Below are positions 8,359 through 15,738 of a DNA stretch of 64,000 bases, in pieces. Positions within the stretch are counted from its first letter, which is position 1. Each line of letters starts with the position of its first letter. A model generated the notes under the pieces. That model was not told the DNA's origin, did no database searches, and worked only from the letters and a program-made list of their open reading frames with translations. The stretch spans positions 237,461 through 301,460 of the forward strand of contig NZ_LT962670.1 of the NCBI RefSeq assembly GCF_900199545.1, read 5' to 3'. Source of the DNA: Raoultibacter massiliensis (GTDB lineage Bacteria > Actinomycetota > Coriobacteriia > Coriobacteriales > Eggerthellaceae). Position numbers and translations under genes: made by a program.

Positions 8359-9659
8359 TGGGATACGTTGCCGTGCGAGGTGGTCGGGAAGCCATCGAAG
8401 AGAGCCTGAACCTGCTTGAGTGGGAGCGCGTTCGGTCTGGGCGAAGCATCGATGTCGAAAGCATCCAATCCGCCTTCCCCGATCTCGTCGACCAGGTTAT
8501 GGGAGAGAGCTCCCTTTACGCTCCCGAGCTTGCGGCGCTTGCGCTCAAGCAGGCGCAGGGCTCGCCCGAGGAAGCGGTGTTTCTGCTGAGGGCTTTTCGC
8601 TCGACGCTCGAGCGTCCCTATGTGAGCAGGACGATCGAGCCGAAGACGATGGAAGTCGATCGGAGAATTTCGGCGGCGTTCAAAGACGTGCCCGGCGGAC
8701 AGGTTCTTGGGGCAACGCGCGATTATACCCACCGTCTGCTCGATTTCAACCTGCGGGAGGAAGACGACGATTCTCTTCACGAGGCGAAAAAGCGCCTCAA
8801 GCGCGAGTGGAAGAAGCGGGTCGTTGCAAAGGCGCGCGAAAAACTCGAAGCGCAGTCGGATGGGAGGGGCTTTGATTGCGAAAGCGAAGGGCGAGATTTC
8901 GGCAGGCTTCCCAAGGTTGCCGACTACCTGCGCGAAGAGGGTCTGCTTGTACAGCATGAACCGAACAACGAGGAGCCCGTTGATGTGACTATGGAGCCGC
9001 TCGTGTTTCCCGCGCCCCGCTCGGCGCGCCTGCAGACGCTTGCGCGCGGCATGACGCAGGCCGTCGGCGCGCTTGGGTATGCGGCGATCCGCGGGTTCGG
9101 CCCGGCGCATCCGACGGTTGCCGAACTGCGCCACGGGATCATCGAGATCGCGATCGACCATCCCCTTGGGTCGGGTGCGGCAGAAGATGCGTATTGCGTG
9201 GGGTCGATCCCTGTGACCGAGGTGGAATCGCTGTTCGAGGTGGAGACGCAGAACCCCCAAGGAGAGAAGGAGCTTGCCTTCGAACTGGGCTACGGCATGG
9301 TTATCGGCCGGGGAGAAACCAAGGCGATCGCGATGAGCGTGCTTGATAACTGCCTCGAGCAGGGAGATAAGCGCTTTCCGACGCAGGATGAGGAGTTCGT
9401 CTTGTACCACGTCGACGGCATCGAGGCGACGGGTTTCATTTCGCATCTCAAGCTGCCCCATTACGTGACGTTCCAGTCGAAGCTTTCGGCTGTGCGAAAA
9501 ACAAGGGGTGCCGAAGACGGCATCTCGGGCATCTGTGCGGATGCGTCCGTTGCCGAAAGCTCCCTCGCCGCTCAGCAGGCTGTGTCCGACGAGATGCGAA
9601 CCGCCGGCGCGCCCCATGCGGCAAAAGCCGACGGATCGATCGACTTCGAAAAGGAATGA
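8358..9659 (+). CDS. phnI: C-P lyase subunit PhnI
   Basis: A 433-residue PhnI. With PhnG, H and L it catalyses displacement of adenine from ATP by phosphonate. Recognisable PhnI segments are GYVAVRGGREAIEESLNLLE at the start, FLLRAFRSTLERPY, and near the end ELGYGMVIGRGETKAIAMSVLD, which leads into YHVDGIEATGFISHLKLPHY. The ATG at 8358 overlaps the phnH stop; the open frame upstream of it is only out-of-frame coding of phnH. It is ~80 residues longer than E. coli PhnI (354), partly from a variable ~60-residue charged segment and a C-terminal tail. Confidence 0.95.
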   Translation: MGYVAVRGGREAIEESLNLLEWERVRSGRSIDVESIQSAFPDLVDQVMGESSLYAPELAALALKQAQGSPEEAVFLLRAFRSTLERPYVSRTIEPKTMEVDRRISAAFKDVPGGQVLGATRDYTHRLLDFNLREEDDDSLHEAKKRLKREWKKRVVAKAREKLEAQSDGRGFDCESEGRDFGRLPKVADYLREEGLLVQHEPNNEEPVDVTMEPLVFPAPRSARLQTLARGMTQAVGALGYAAIRGFGPAHPTVAELRHGIIEIAIDHPLGSGAAEDAYCVGSIPVTEVESLFEVETQNPQGEKELAFELGYGMVIGRGETKAIAMSVLDNCLEQGDKRFPTQDEEFVLYHVDGIEATGFISHLKLPHYVTFQSKLSAVRKTRGAEDGISGICADASVAESSLAAQQAVSDEMRTAGAPHAAKADGSIDFEKE

Positions 9660-10531
9660 GTGCAATCATGGAACAGCTCTACAACTTCGCCTTCTTCGAC
9701 GAGGCATCGAAGCGCGAGATCAGGCGGGCGATATTGAAGGGGATCGCCATCCCTGGCTACCAGGTGCCCTTTGCGTCGCGCGAGATGCCGATCGGACGCG
9801 GATGGGGAACCGGCGGCTTGCAAGTAACGCTTGCCATCATCGGTTCGGCCGACGTGCTCAAGGTTATCGACCAGGGCTCCGATGAGAGCGTCAACGCCGT
9901 CAACATCAAGAAGCTCGTGTGCGCGACAACCGATGTGGAAACCACTGACGAAACTGCGCGGGCGAGCATCATCCAATCGCGTCATCGCATTCCCGAAGAG
10001 CCCCTGCGGGAGGACCAGGTGCTTGTGCTGCAGGTGCCGACGCCCGAGCCCCTGCGCGATTTTGAGCCGAGCGAGGCTGTGACGCGCAGGCTTCATGCCG
10101 AGGCCGATTACACCGGTGCGTGGCTTGGCCTTTTCGATCAGATCATCCGTTTCGGATCGACGACGACGGGGGCCGATCATCCCGTGAAGGTCAACGGGCG
10201 CTACATCATGGCGCCGTCTCCGATTCCGCGTTTCGACACGCTCAAGCTGCACATGAGCGATAACCTTACGCTTCTGGGTGCTGGCCGCGAAAAGAAGATC
10301 TATGCGGTGCCGCCCTACACCGTGGTCGAGCCGCTCGATTTTGCCGACCATCCCTTTTCCGTCGAGGATTTTTCGGGCAAGTCGTGTTCGATCTGCGGCG
10401 CGACCAACACCTATCTTGACGAACTCGTCGACGAGGAAACGGGCGAGACGTACTACTGTTGCAACGATACGGCGTTTTGCGCATCGCGCGTAGAGCGCTC
10501 GATGGGAGGTCTTGTCCATGGAAACCGTTAG
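9656..10531 (+). CDS. phnJ: C-P lyase PhnJ, radical SAM alpha-D-ribose 1-methylphosphonate 5-phosphate lyase
   Basis: The 291-residue catalytic subunit that uses an Fe4S4 cluster and S-adenosylmethionine to break the C-P bond, giving an alkane and ribose 1,2-cyclic phosphate 5-phosphate. The cysteines are C244, C247, C269 and C275, spaced Cx2Cx21Cx5C exactly as E. coli C241/C244/C266/C272. An extra Cys268 adjoins C269. The GRGWGTGGLQ segment (48-57) is also conserved in the family. Start is ATG 9656, overlapping the phnI stop; a second ATG at 9668 is possible. All residues needed for activity appear present. Confidence 0.96.
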   Translation: MSAIMEQLYNFAFFDEASKREIRRAILKGIAIPGYQVPFASREMPIGRGWGTGGLQVTLAIIGSADVLKVIDQGSDESVNAVNIKKLVCATTDVETTDETARASIIQSRHRIPEEPLREDQVLVLQVPTPEPLRDFEPSEAVTRRLHAEADYTGAWLGLFDQIIRFGSTTTGADHPVKVNGRYIMAPSPIPRFDTLKLHMSDNLTLLGAGREKKIYAVPPYTVVEPLDFADHPFSVEDFSGKSCSICGATNTYLDELVDEETGETYYCCNDTAFCASRVERSMGGLVHGNR

Positions 10532-11474
10532 TGCGAGCTGCGTGATCGAAGGCGCCACCGCCGTCCCTCGGCAAGATCGGCATCAGGGCGCGTCCGTTCG
10601 TCTTGTGCAGCCACGGGCGAGCGTGCGTGCGAAGCGTATGGAAGAGACGCCCTGCGTATCGGTTGCGGGTTTGTCGCGCAGCTTCGGCGCTGGTTGCGAT
10701 TACTGCGCCGACCCCGCAGCGCCGCTCGAGCGCAACCGCTGCCCGAAATGCGGCACCGTGCATGCGGTGCGCAACGTGGACTTCGAGCTGTATCCGGGGG
10801 AGATCGTCGGAGTTGTGGGCGAATCGGGGAGTGGGAAATCGACGCTCATGCAGTGTATGTACTTCGATCAGGAGGCAAGCAGCGGAGAAATCCTCGTGCA
10901 GCCCTATGACAGGGGAGCGCGCAACATCCTCGAACTCTCTTCGCAGGAGAAGCGCCGCATTCGCAACACGGTGTTTGGCATGGTCTATCAGAATCCCTAT
11001 CTGGGCCTGCGCATGGACTACTCTTCGCTTTCGAACATCGCCGAGCAGATGATCGCTTCGGGCGACAGAAGCGTCTCCCATATGCGTTCGCGCGGCGAAG
11101 AGCTGCTCGGGCAGGTGAACATCCCCACCGTTCGTGCAACCGATCCGCCGCGGACGTTTTCCGGTGGCATGCAGCAGCGCGTCCAGATCGCCAAGGCGCT
11201 CTCGAACAACCCGCCGGTGCTTTTGCTTGACGAGGTGACCACGGGGCTTGACCTGTCCGTGCAGGCGAACGTGCTCGACTTGATTCTGCAGATCCGCCGT
11301 GATTTCAACGTGAGCATGCTTGTGGTGAGCCACGACCTCGGCGTGATCCGCATGCTCGCCGATCGCACCTTCGTGATGCTCGATGGCCGTGTGATCGAGG
11401 AGGGTCTCACCGATCAGATACTCGAAGACCCCCAGCATGCCTACACCCAGCAGCTCGTGTATTCGCTGCTGTGA
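10518..11474 (+). CDS. phnK: C-P lyase-associated ABC ATPase PhnK with Cys4 insertion
   Basis: A 318-residue non-transport ABC ATPase that docks on the PhnGHIJ core. Walker A is GESGSGKST (101-109), the signature is FSGGMQQR, Walker B is VLLLDEVTTGLD, and the switch His is in VVSHDLGV. Between the first strand and Walker A there is a CX2C-X11-CX2C insertion (C60, C63, C75, C78), probably a zinc site. E. coli PhnK lacks it; I recall similar insertions in some Clostridia and Actinobacteria. I start it at ATG 10518 (METVSAS), with GGGAGGT about ten bases ahead; the last 14 bases of phnJ overlap it. The first ~40 residues are low-complexity. Confidence 0.93.
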   Translation: METVSASCVIEGATAVPRQDRHQGASVRLVQPRASVRAKRMEETPCVSVAGLSRSFGAGCDYCADPAAPLERNRCPKCGTVHAVRNVDFELYPGEIVGVVGESGSGKSTLMQCMYFDQEASSGEILVQPYDRGARNILELSSQEKRRIRNTVFGMVYQNPYLGLRMDYSSLSNIAEQMIASGDRSVSHMRSRGEELLGQVNIPTVRATDPPRTFSGGMQQRVQIAKALSNNPPVLLLDEVTTGLDLSVQANVLDLILQIRRDFNVSMLVVSHDLGVIRMLADRTFVMLDGRVIEEGLTDQILEDPQHAYTQQLVYSLL

Positions 11475-11560
11475 GCAGGCATTCGAGGCACTCGGCTCGG
11501 AATACTTTCGAACCGAGTGCCGTTGACGAAAGACCGATACGAAAGAAGGAAGCAAGCTTC

Positions 11561-12955
11561 ATGAACGATACAACCCTCATTATCTCTGGAGGAACGGTGG
11601 TCTGCGAAGACGCGGTGCTGCCCGACCACGATGTGTTCGTGCGCAGCGGCAGGATCGCCGCCATCAGGCCGAGTGCGGGATACCGCCTCGCCGACGGCAC
11701 CGATGATTCGTCCTTGGCGATCGTCGATGCGCGAGGCGCTTACGTTGCTCCGGGTATGATCGACGTCCATTCCGATTTCATCGAAACGGTGGCAAGCCCG
11801 CGCCCGAGCGTGGTGATGGACTTGCGCACTTCGCTTTACCAGGCGGAGCGCGAACTGGCAGCCCACGGGATTACGACGATATTCCATTCCCTTTCGGTTT
11901 ACGGCGCGGCGATCTTCGATCACAAGCCGATTCGCAATTTCGAAAACGTAATGAATCTCGTTGAGGAGGTGTCCGCCATGCGCAGCGTCGAAGAGGCAGA
12001 GCACCTCATCCGCCACCGGCTGCACCTGCGCATCGAGATCGATTCGGTCGATCGCTACGATGCGATCAAAGAATGCATCGCCGCGGGCTCGGTCGATATG
12101 ATCTCGTTCATGGACCATACTCCGGGACAGGGACAGTACAGCGATCTCGGCATTTTCGGCAACACGCTCAAAGGGTATCGCGATATCAGCGACCAGGAGG
12201 TGGCGCGTATTATCGAGGAGCAGCAGCGAAGCGACAAGCTCTCGCTTGCCCAGATGACCGAGCTTGCCCGGCTGGCGCGGCGTCGCGGGATCTCGGTTGC
12301 GTCGCATGACGACGACGCGATCGAAAAGCTCGATCGCATGGCGGCGCTCGATGCGGCGATATCCGAGTTTCCGATTACCATGGACGTCGCCCATGAGGCG
12401 CGCAAGCGCGGCATGCATACGCTTGCGGGAGCGCCGAATGTCATGATGGGGCATTCCCATTCAGGGAATCTCTCGGCGCGTGAAGCGGTGGGGGAGGATG
12501 CGATCGACATGTTGTGCAGCGATTACTATCCGGCTGCTATGCTCGGCGCTGTATTTGCGCTTCATCGCATCGTCGGTCTTGATCTCGCGAGGGCTTTTGC
12601 GTTGGTAACGGCCCATCCGGCACAGGCCGCCGGCATATCCGACGAGGTTGGATCCATCGCGGTCGGGAAGCGCGCCGATCTCATTGTCGTGAGGGAGCTA
12701 CCGGTGCGGGGCGCTTCGGAAGACGAGTCCGTTCCCGTGGTGACGGAGGCGTTCGTCGGCGGTCGGTGCGTGCATCGCAGCCTCTATCCCGCGTTCGAGG
12801 ACGTTTTGGCCGACGGAGACGCTCGTCGACGGCGGGCAGCCGATGCCCCTGTCGCCGCCGATCAGGCGTCCGCCGATCGCGGCGCGCTCGATTTTGCAGC
12901 GGCAGAGGATGAGGCTGCCCAGATCGATTTCGAGAAAGCGCAGGCGGTCCGATGA
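11561..12955 (+). CDS. phnM: alpha-D-ribose 1-methylphosphonate 5-triphosphate diphosphatase PhnM
   Basis: A 464-residue amidohydrolase-superfamily metalloenzyme that removes pyrophosphate from ribose 1-methylphosphonate triphosphate, producing the PhnJ substrate. Motifs: APGMIDVHSDF (family HxD position), SFMDHTPGQGQY, SVASHDDD, and PNVMMGHSHSGNLSA, all PhnM-like. The ATG at 11561 has GAAGGA ahead and matches the family start (IISGGTVV). The last ~60 residues after LYPAFEDV are a charged Ala/Asp-rich tail not found in E. coli PhnM. The stop overlaps phnL. It sits between phnK and phnL, an order reversed from E. coli. Confidence 0.95.
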   Translation: MNDTTLIISGGTVVCEDAVLPDHDVFVRSGRIAAIRPSAGYRLADGTDDSSLAIVDARGAYVAPGMIDVHSDFIETVASPRPSVVMDLRTSLYQAERELAAHGITTIFHSLSVYGAAIFDHKPIRNFENVMNLVEEVSAMRSVEEAEHLIRHRLHLRIEIDSVDRYDAIKECIAAGSVDMISFMDHTPGQGQYSDLGIFGNTLKGYRDISDQEVARIIEEQQRSDKLSLAQMTELARLARRRGISVASHDDDAIEKLDRMAALDAAISEFPITMDVAHEARKRGMHTLAGAPNVMMGHSHSGNLSAREAVGEDAIDMLCSDYYPAAMLGAVFALHRIVGLDLARAFALVTAHPAQAAGISDEVGSIAVGKRADLIVVRELPVRGASEDESVPVVTEAFVGGRCVHRSLYPAFEDVLADGDARRRRAADAPVAADQASADRGALDFAAAEDEAAQIDFEKAQAVR

Positions 12956-13761
12956 GCGCCGTCGAGTGCCGCCCGGCGCAGGCGGCCGGGGTTTCGCGTG
13001 GCGAGGAGACGGCAGCTGAGAACGAGTTCGGGCAGATGTCGATTGACGAACAGGCGGACCAGATGCCGTTGCTCAAGATTTCGGGGCTTTCCAAATCGTT
13101 TACCATCCATGCCGTCGATCGGCATATCAAAGGGTGCTCGAACGTCGATCTCGACATCATGCCCGGCGAGTTCGTGGGCATCACCGGGAAAAGCGGCAGC
13201 GGAAAGTCGACGATCCTGCGCTGCATCTATCGGACGAATCTTCCCGAAGCGGGCGCCATTCTCTACGATTCGGCTGCATTCGGCAGGATCGATCTTGCTC
13301 GGGCAACGCAGCGGCAGATGATCTACCTGCGCACCCATGACATCGGATACGTCTCGCAGTTTTTGAGCGTTTTGCCCCGTCGCAGCGCATATGATATCGT
13401 CATGCAGAGCGCCATTGAAACATACGGATGCAACGCCCAGGAGAAGTGCCATCGCGAGACCAAGGCGATGCTGCGCCATTTCGATTTGACGGAAGATCTG
13501 TGGGACGTGTATCCGCGGACGTTTTCCGGAGGCGAGAAGCTTCGGCTCAACATCGCCGCCGCCATGATCAAGCAGCCCCGTTTGCTTCTGCTCGACGAGC
13601 CGACGGCCTCGCTTGACAACGCATCGAAGATCAAAGTGCGCGAGCTGATCGAGCGGTTGAAGGGGCAGGGCACGACGATGCTCGGCATATTCCACGACCT
13701 CGAGTTCATGGAAGGCTTGTGCGATAGGGAGTTCAACATGCAGGAAGGCATGATGGTATGA
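12952..13761 (+). CDS. phnL: C-P lyase-associated ABC ATPase PhnL
   Basis: A 269-residue soluble ABC ATPase that acts with PhnGHI in the nucleosidase step. Walker A GKSGSGKST (79-87), signature FSGGEKLRLNIA, Walker B LLLLDEPTASLD and switch FHDLEFM identify it. The ATG at 12952 overlaps the phnM stop. About 38 N-terminal residues precede the usual family start, so internal ATGs at 13036 or 13063 could be used instead. Its stop overlaps the ATG of the next gene (ATGA, 13758-13761). Confidence 0.94.
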   Translation: MSAVECRPAQAAGVSRGEETAAENEFGQMSIDEQADQMPLLKISGLSKSFTIHAVDRHIKGCSNVDLDIMPGEFVGITGKSGSGKSTILRCIYRTNLPEAGAILYDSAAFGRIDLARATQRQMIYLRTHDIGYVSQFLSVLPRRSAYDIVMQSAIETYGCNAQEKCHRETKAMLRHFDLTEDLWDVYPRTFSGGEKLRLNIAAAMIKQPRLLLLDEPTASLDNASKIKVRELIERLKGQGTTMLGIFHDLEFMEGLCDREFNMQEGMMV

Positions 13762-14669
13762 ATCGGGAAGAATGCGGGGATCCCGCTGCGCGCACTGGGC
13801 GGGCGTCAGGCGATTTGCGGGCACGGGCCGCGGCAACCGAGGCCATGCTGCGCTTTCTCGAAGATGCGGCTGCGTCGGGTGCGCGGTCGGATCTCCATGT
13901 GCACACGACGGTGTCCGACGGATCCGATACCTTTGCCGAAGCGCTCGCCCAGGTGAAGGAGCGCGGAATCTCGCATGTCGCATTCACGAATCACGATACG
14001 ACGGCCGGACTCGACGAAGCGATCGCGCTCGGTGCCGATTTCGGAATCGAGGTTATCGGCGGCGTGGAGATCAGCGCATGGGATAGCCGCCGCAAGCGCA
14101 AGGTGCACGTTCTCGGCTACGGGCTCGCCTGCGAGTCCCCTGCCGTCGATGCGCTTTGCGCTCCGCTTCTTGCGCGCCGAAACGAGAACACGCAATGGCA
14201 GCTTGATCGGCTGCTGGAAGCGGGCTATCAGGTTGATGTCGATCGGGTGCACGCGCTTGCGCTGGCATCGACGGCGCTGTACAAGCAGCACCTCATGGCA
14301 GCGCTTACCGATGAGCCGTACGCATCGGATGCGTATCAGGGGCTGTATTGCAGCCTGTTCAAAGGCGAAGGGATATGCGCGCGCGATATCGAATACGTCG
14401 ATGCATGCGATGCGGTGCGGGCTATCGTTGCCGACGGCGGCGTTGCGGTGCTTGCCCATCCCGGCCAGCTTGACAGCTATGCGCTGGTCGGCGATCTGAC
14501 GGCATGCGGGTTGCGGGGCATCGAGAAGCACCATCCCGACCACGACCTGCATGATCAGGAAGCATGCGACGAGCTTGCCGAACGCTACGGGCTTGTACGC
14601 ACGGGCGGCTCCGACTACCATGGTCGCTTCGGTCGAATTCCGCATATCGGTTTTGGGTGCGAAAGCTAG
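13758..14669 (+). CDS. phnPP: PHP-domain cyclic phosphate dihydrolase, PhnPP type
   Basis: A 303-residue PHP-superfamily metal phosphoesterase, last gene of the phn operon. Metal-binding motifs are DLHVHT (45-50), FTNHDT (76-81), GGVEIS (E104), KVHVLGYG (H117), LAHPGQLD, and the C-terminal GSDYHG. In E. lenta the PHP enzyme linked to the phn genes (PhnPP) hydrolyses 5-phosphoribose 1,2-cyclic phosphate, the PhnJ product, through ribose 2,5-bisphosphate to ribose 5-phosphate and phosphate, replacing the PhnP and PhnN steps. No phnP or phnN is in the operon, which supports this role. The first ~40 residues are an Ala/Arg-rich leader; an internal start is possible. Confidence 0.87.
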   Translation: MNREECGDPAARTGRASGDLRARAAATEAMLRFLEDAAASGARSDLHVHTTVSDGSDTFAEALAQVKERGISHVAFTNHDTTAGLDEAIALGADFGIEVIGGVEISAWDSRRKRKVHVLGYGLACESPAVDALCAPLLARRNENTQWQLDRLLEAGYQVDVDRVHALALASTALYKQHLMAALTDEPYASDAYQGLYCSLFKGEGICARDIEYVDACDAVRAIVADGGVAVLAHPGQLDSYALVGDLTACGLRGIEKHHPDHDLHDQEACDELAERYGLVRTGGSDYHGRFGRIPHIGFGCES

Positions 14670-14681
14670 AACACGAACAGA

Positions 14682-14697
14682 TGTTTCACGTGAAACA
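14682..14697. other. parS: parS chromosome-partitioning site
   Basis: TGTTTCACGTGAAACA, a perfect 16-bp palindrome identical to the consensus bacterial parS bound by ParB/Spo0J. It lies in the 94-bp gap between phnPP and exoA. parS sites cluster around the replication origin, so the window is likely origin-proximal. Confidence 0.92.
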
Positions 14698-14721
14698 TCG
14701 GCGAACGCGGGGCATCTTCGG

Positions 14722-14727
14722 TATACT
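14722..14727 (+). promoter_or_regulatory. candidate -10 element for exoA
   Basis: TATACT lies 36 bases upstream of the exoA start, just after parS. No clear -35 is visible 17 bp upstream. Confidence 0.45.
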
Positions 14728-14763
14728 GGTTGCGATCATTGAAACCGATTGCGGGAGATGCAT

Positions 14764-15552
14764 ATGCGATTCGTCTCATGGAATGTGAACGGCCTGCGTG
14801 CCGTTATGAAGAAAGGCTTCGAGGAGATCTTCTCGGAATTCAACGCCGATGTGTTTGCGTTGCAGGAAACCAAGCTTCAAGAGGGCCAGATCGATCTCGA
14901 TCTGGCCGGCTACCATGATTATTGGAGTTACGCCGAGCGCAAGGGCTACTCGGGAACCGCCGTGTTCACCAAGGAGGAGCCCCTCCAGGTCATCCACGAA
15001 CTCGGCATGCCCCATCTTGATACCGAGGGGCGCGTGGTGGCGCTCGAATTCCCAGAGCTGTGGTTCGTCGACGTGTACACTCCGAACGCGCAAAACGAGC
15101 TCGCCCGCATCGACCATCGCATGGAATGGGACGATGCATTTCGGGAATTCTGCAAAGGCCTCGAGGCGGGAAGCCTTCCTGCCGGCGCGCAGGCCGCGGC
15201 GCCGAAACCCGTGGTGATGTGCGGCGATTTCAACGTTGCCCATCAAGAGATCGACCTGAAGAACCCTGGCCCCAACCGCGGCAACGCGGGCTTTTCCGAT
15301 GAGGAGCGCGGCAAGTTCACCGAACTGCTTGACGCGGGGTTCACCGACACGTTCCGACACACGCATCCTGACCTCGCGGGCGCGTATTCGTGGTGGAGCT
15401 ATCGGTTCAACGCCCGCGCGAACAACGCGGGATGGCGCATCGATTACTTTTTGGTGAGCGATGAGCTCGTTCCGCGCATAAAGGGAGCGTCCATCTACAG
15501 CGAAGTTTTCGGCAGCGATCACTGCCCGGTAGCGCTTGAGCTCGACATTTGA
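14764..15552 (+). CDS. exoA: exodeoxyribonuclease III / AP endonuclease
   Basis: A 262-residue ExoIII/APE1-family enzyme for base-excision repair; it nicks at abasic sites and trims 3' ends. Motifs in order: SWNVNGLRA (Asn), LQETKLQEGQ (catalytic Glu), VYTPNAQ, CGDFNVAHQEIDL (Asp/Asn), WWSYRFNARANNAGWRIDYFL, and the terminal GSDHCPV (Asp-His). The ATG at 14764 is preceded by GGGAG. Length matches the family. It is monocistronic and converges on the flavoprotein gene at 15739, with a hairpin between. Confidence 0.96.
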   Translation: MRFVSWNVNGLRAVMKKGFEEIFSEFNADVFALQETKLQEGQIDLDLAGYHDYWSYAERKGYSGTAVFTKEEPLQVIHELGMPHLDTEGRVVALEFPELWFVDVYTPNAQNELARIDHRMEWDDAFREFCKGLEAGSLPAGAQAAAPKPVVMCGDFNVAHQEIDLKNPGPNRGNAGFSDEERGKFTELLDAGFTDTFRHTHPDLAGAYSWWSYRFNARANNAGWRIDYFLVSDELVPRIKGASIYSEVFGSDHCPVALELDI

Positions 15553-15610
15553 CGAGCGCGCATTCTCGCACGAAAGCGCCGAATGCGTGCGGTGGGCGCG
15601 CGTCTGCGTT

Positions 15611-15685
15611 GCAGCCAATCCTTGCGCATTCCCGAATTGCGCATTCCGGAATGCGCGGCAGGGAGGCACGGGCGGATGGCTGATG
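15611..15685. repeat. 75-bp intergenic repeat, copy 1
   Basis: Starts GCAGCCAATC and ends GGCGGATGGCTGATG. Nearly identical to 19172-19246 (I see three differences in 75). It holds the perfect 18-bp palindrome GCGCATTCCGGAATGCGC (15639-15656), preceded by a degenerate copy of the same half. Both copies sit between convergent genes. Confidence 0.85.
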
Positions 15686-15703
15686 CAGGGCGGAAAAGAA
15701 GAA

Positions 15704-15735
15704 GGGGCTCCAGCGGGTGTGGCTGGAGCCCCTTT
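15704..15735. terminator. bidirectional intrinsic terminator between exoA and flavoprotein gene
   Basis: GGGGCTCCAGC (15704-15714) pairs with GCTGGAGCCCC (15722-15732) around a 7-base loop. On the minus strand it is followed by a pyrimidine-rich CTTCTTCTTTTCC tract, so it best serves the flavoprotein gene; on the plus strand TTTCGATT follows. Confidence 0.8.
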
Positions 15736-15738
15736 CGA

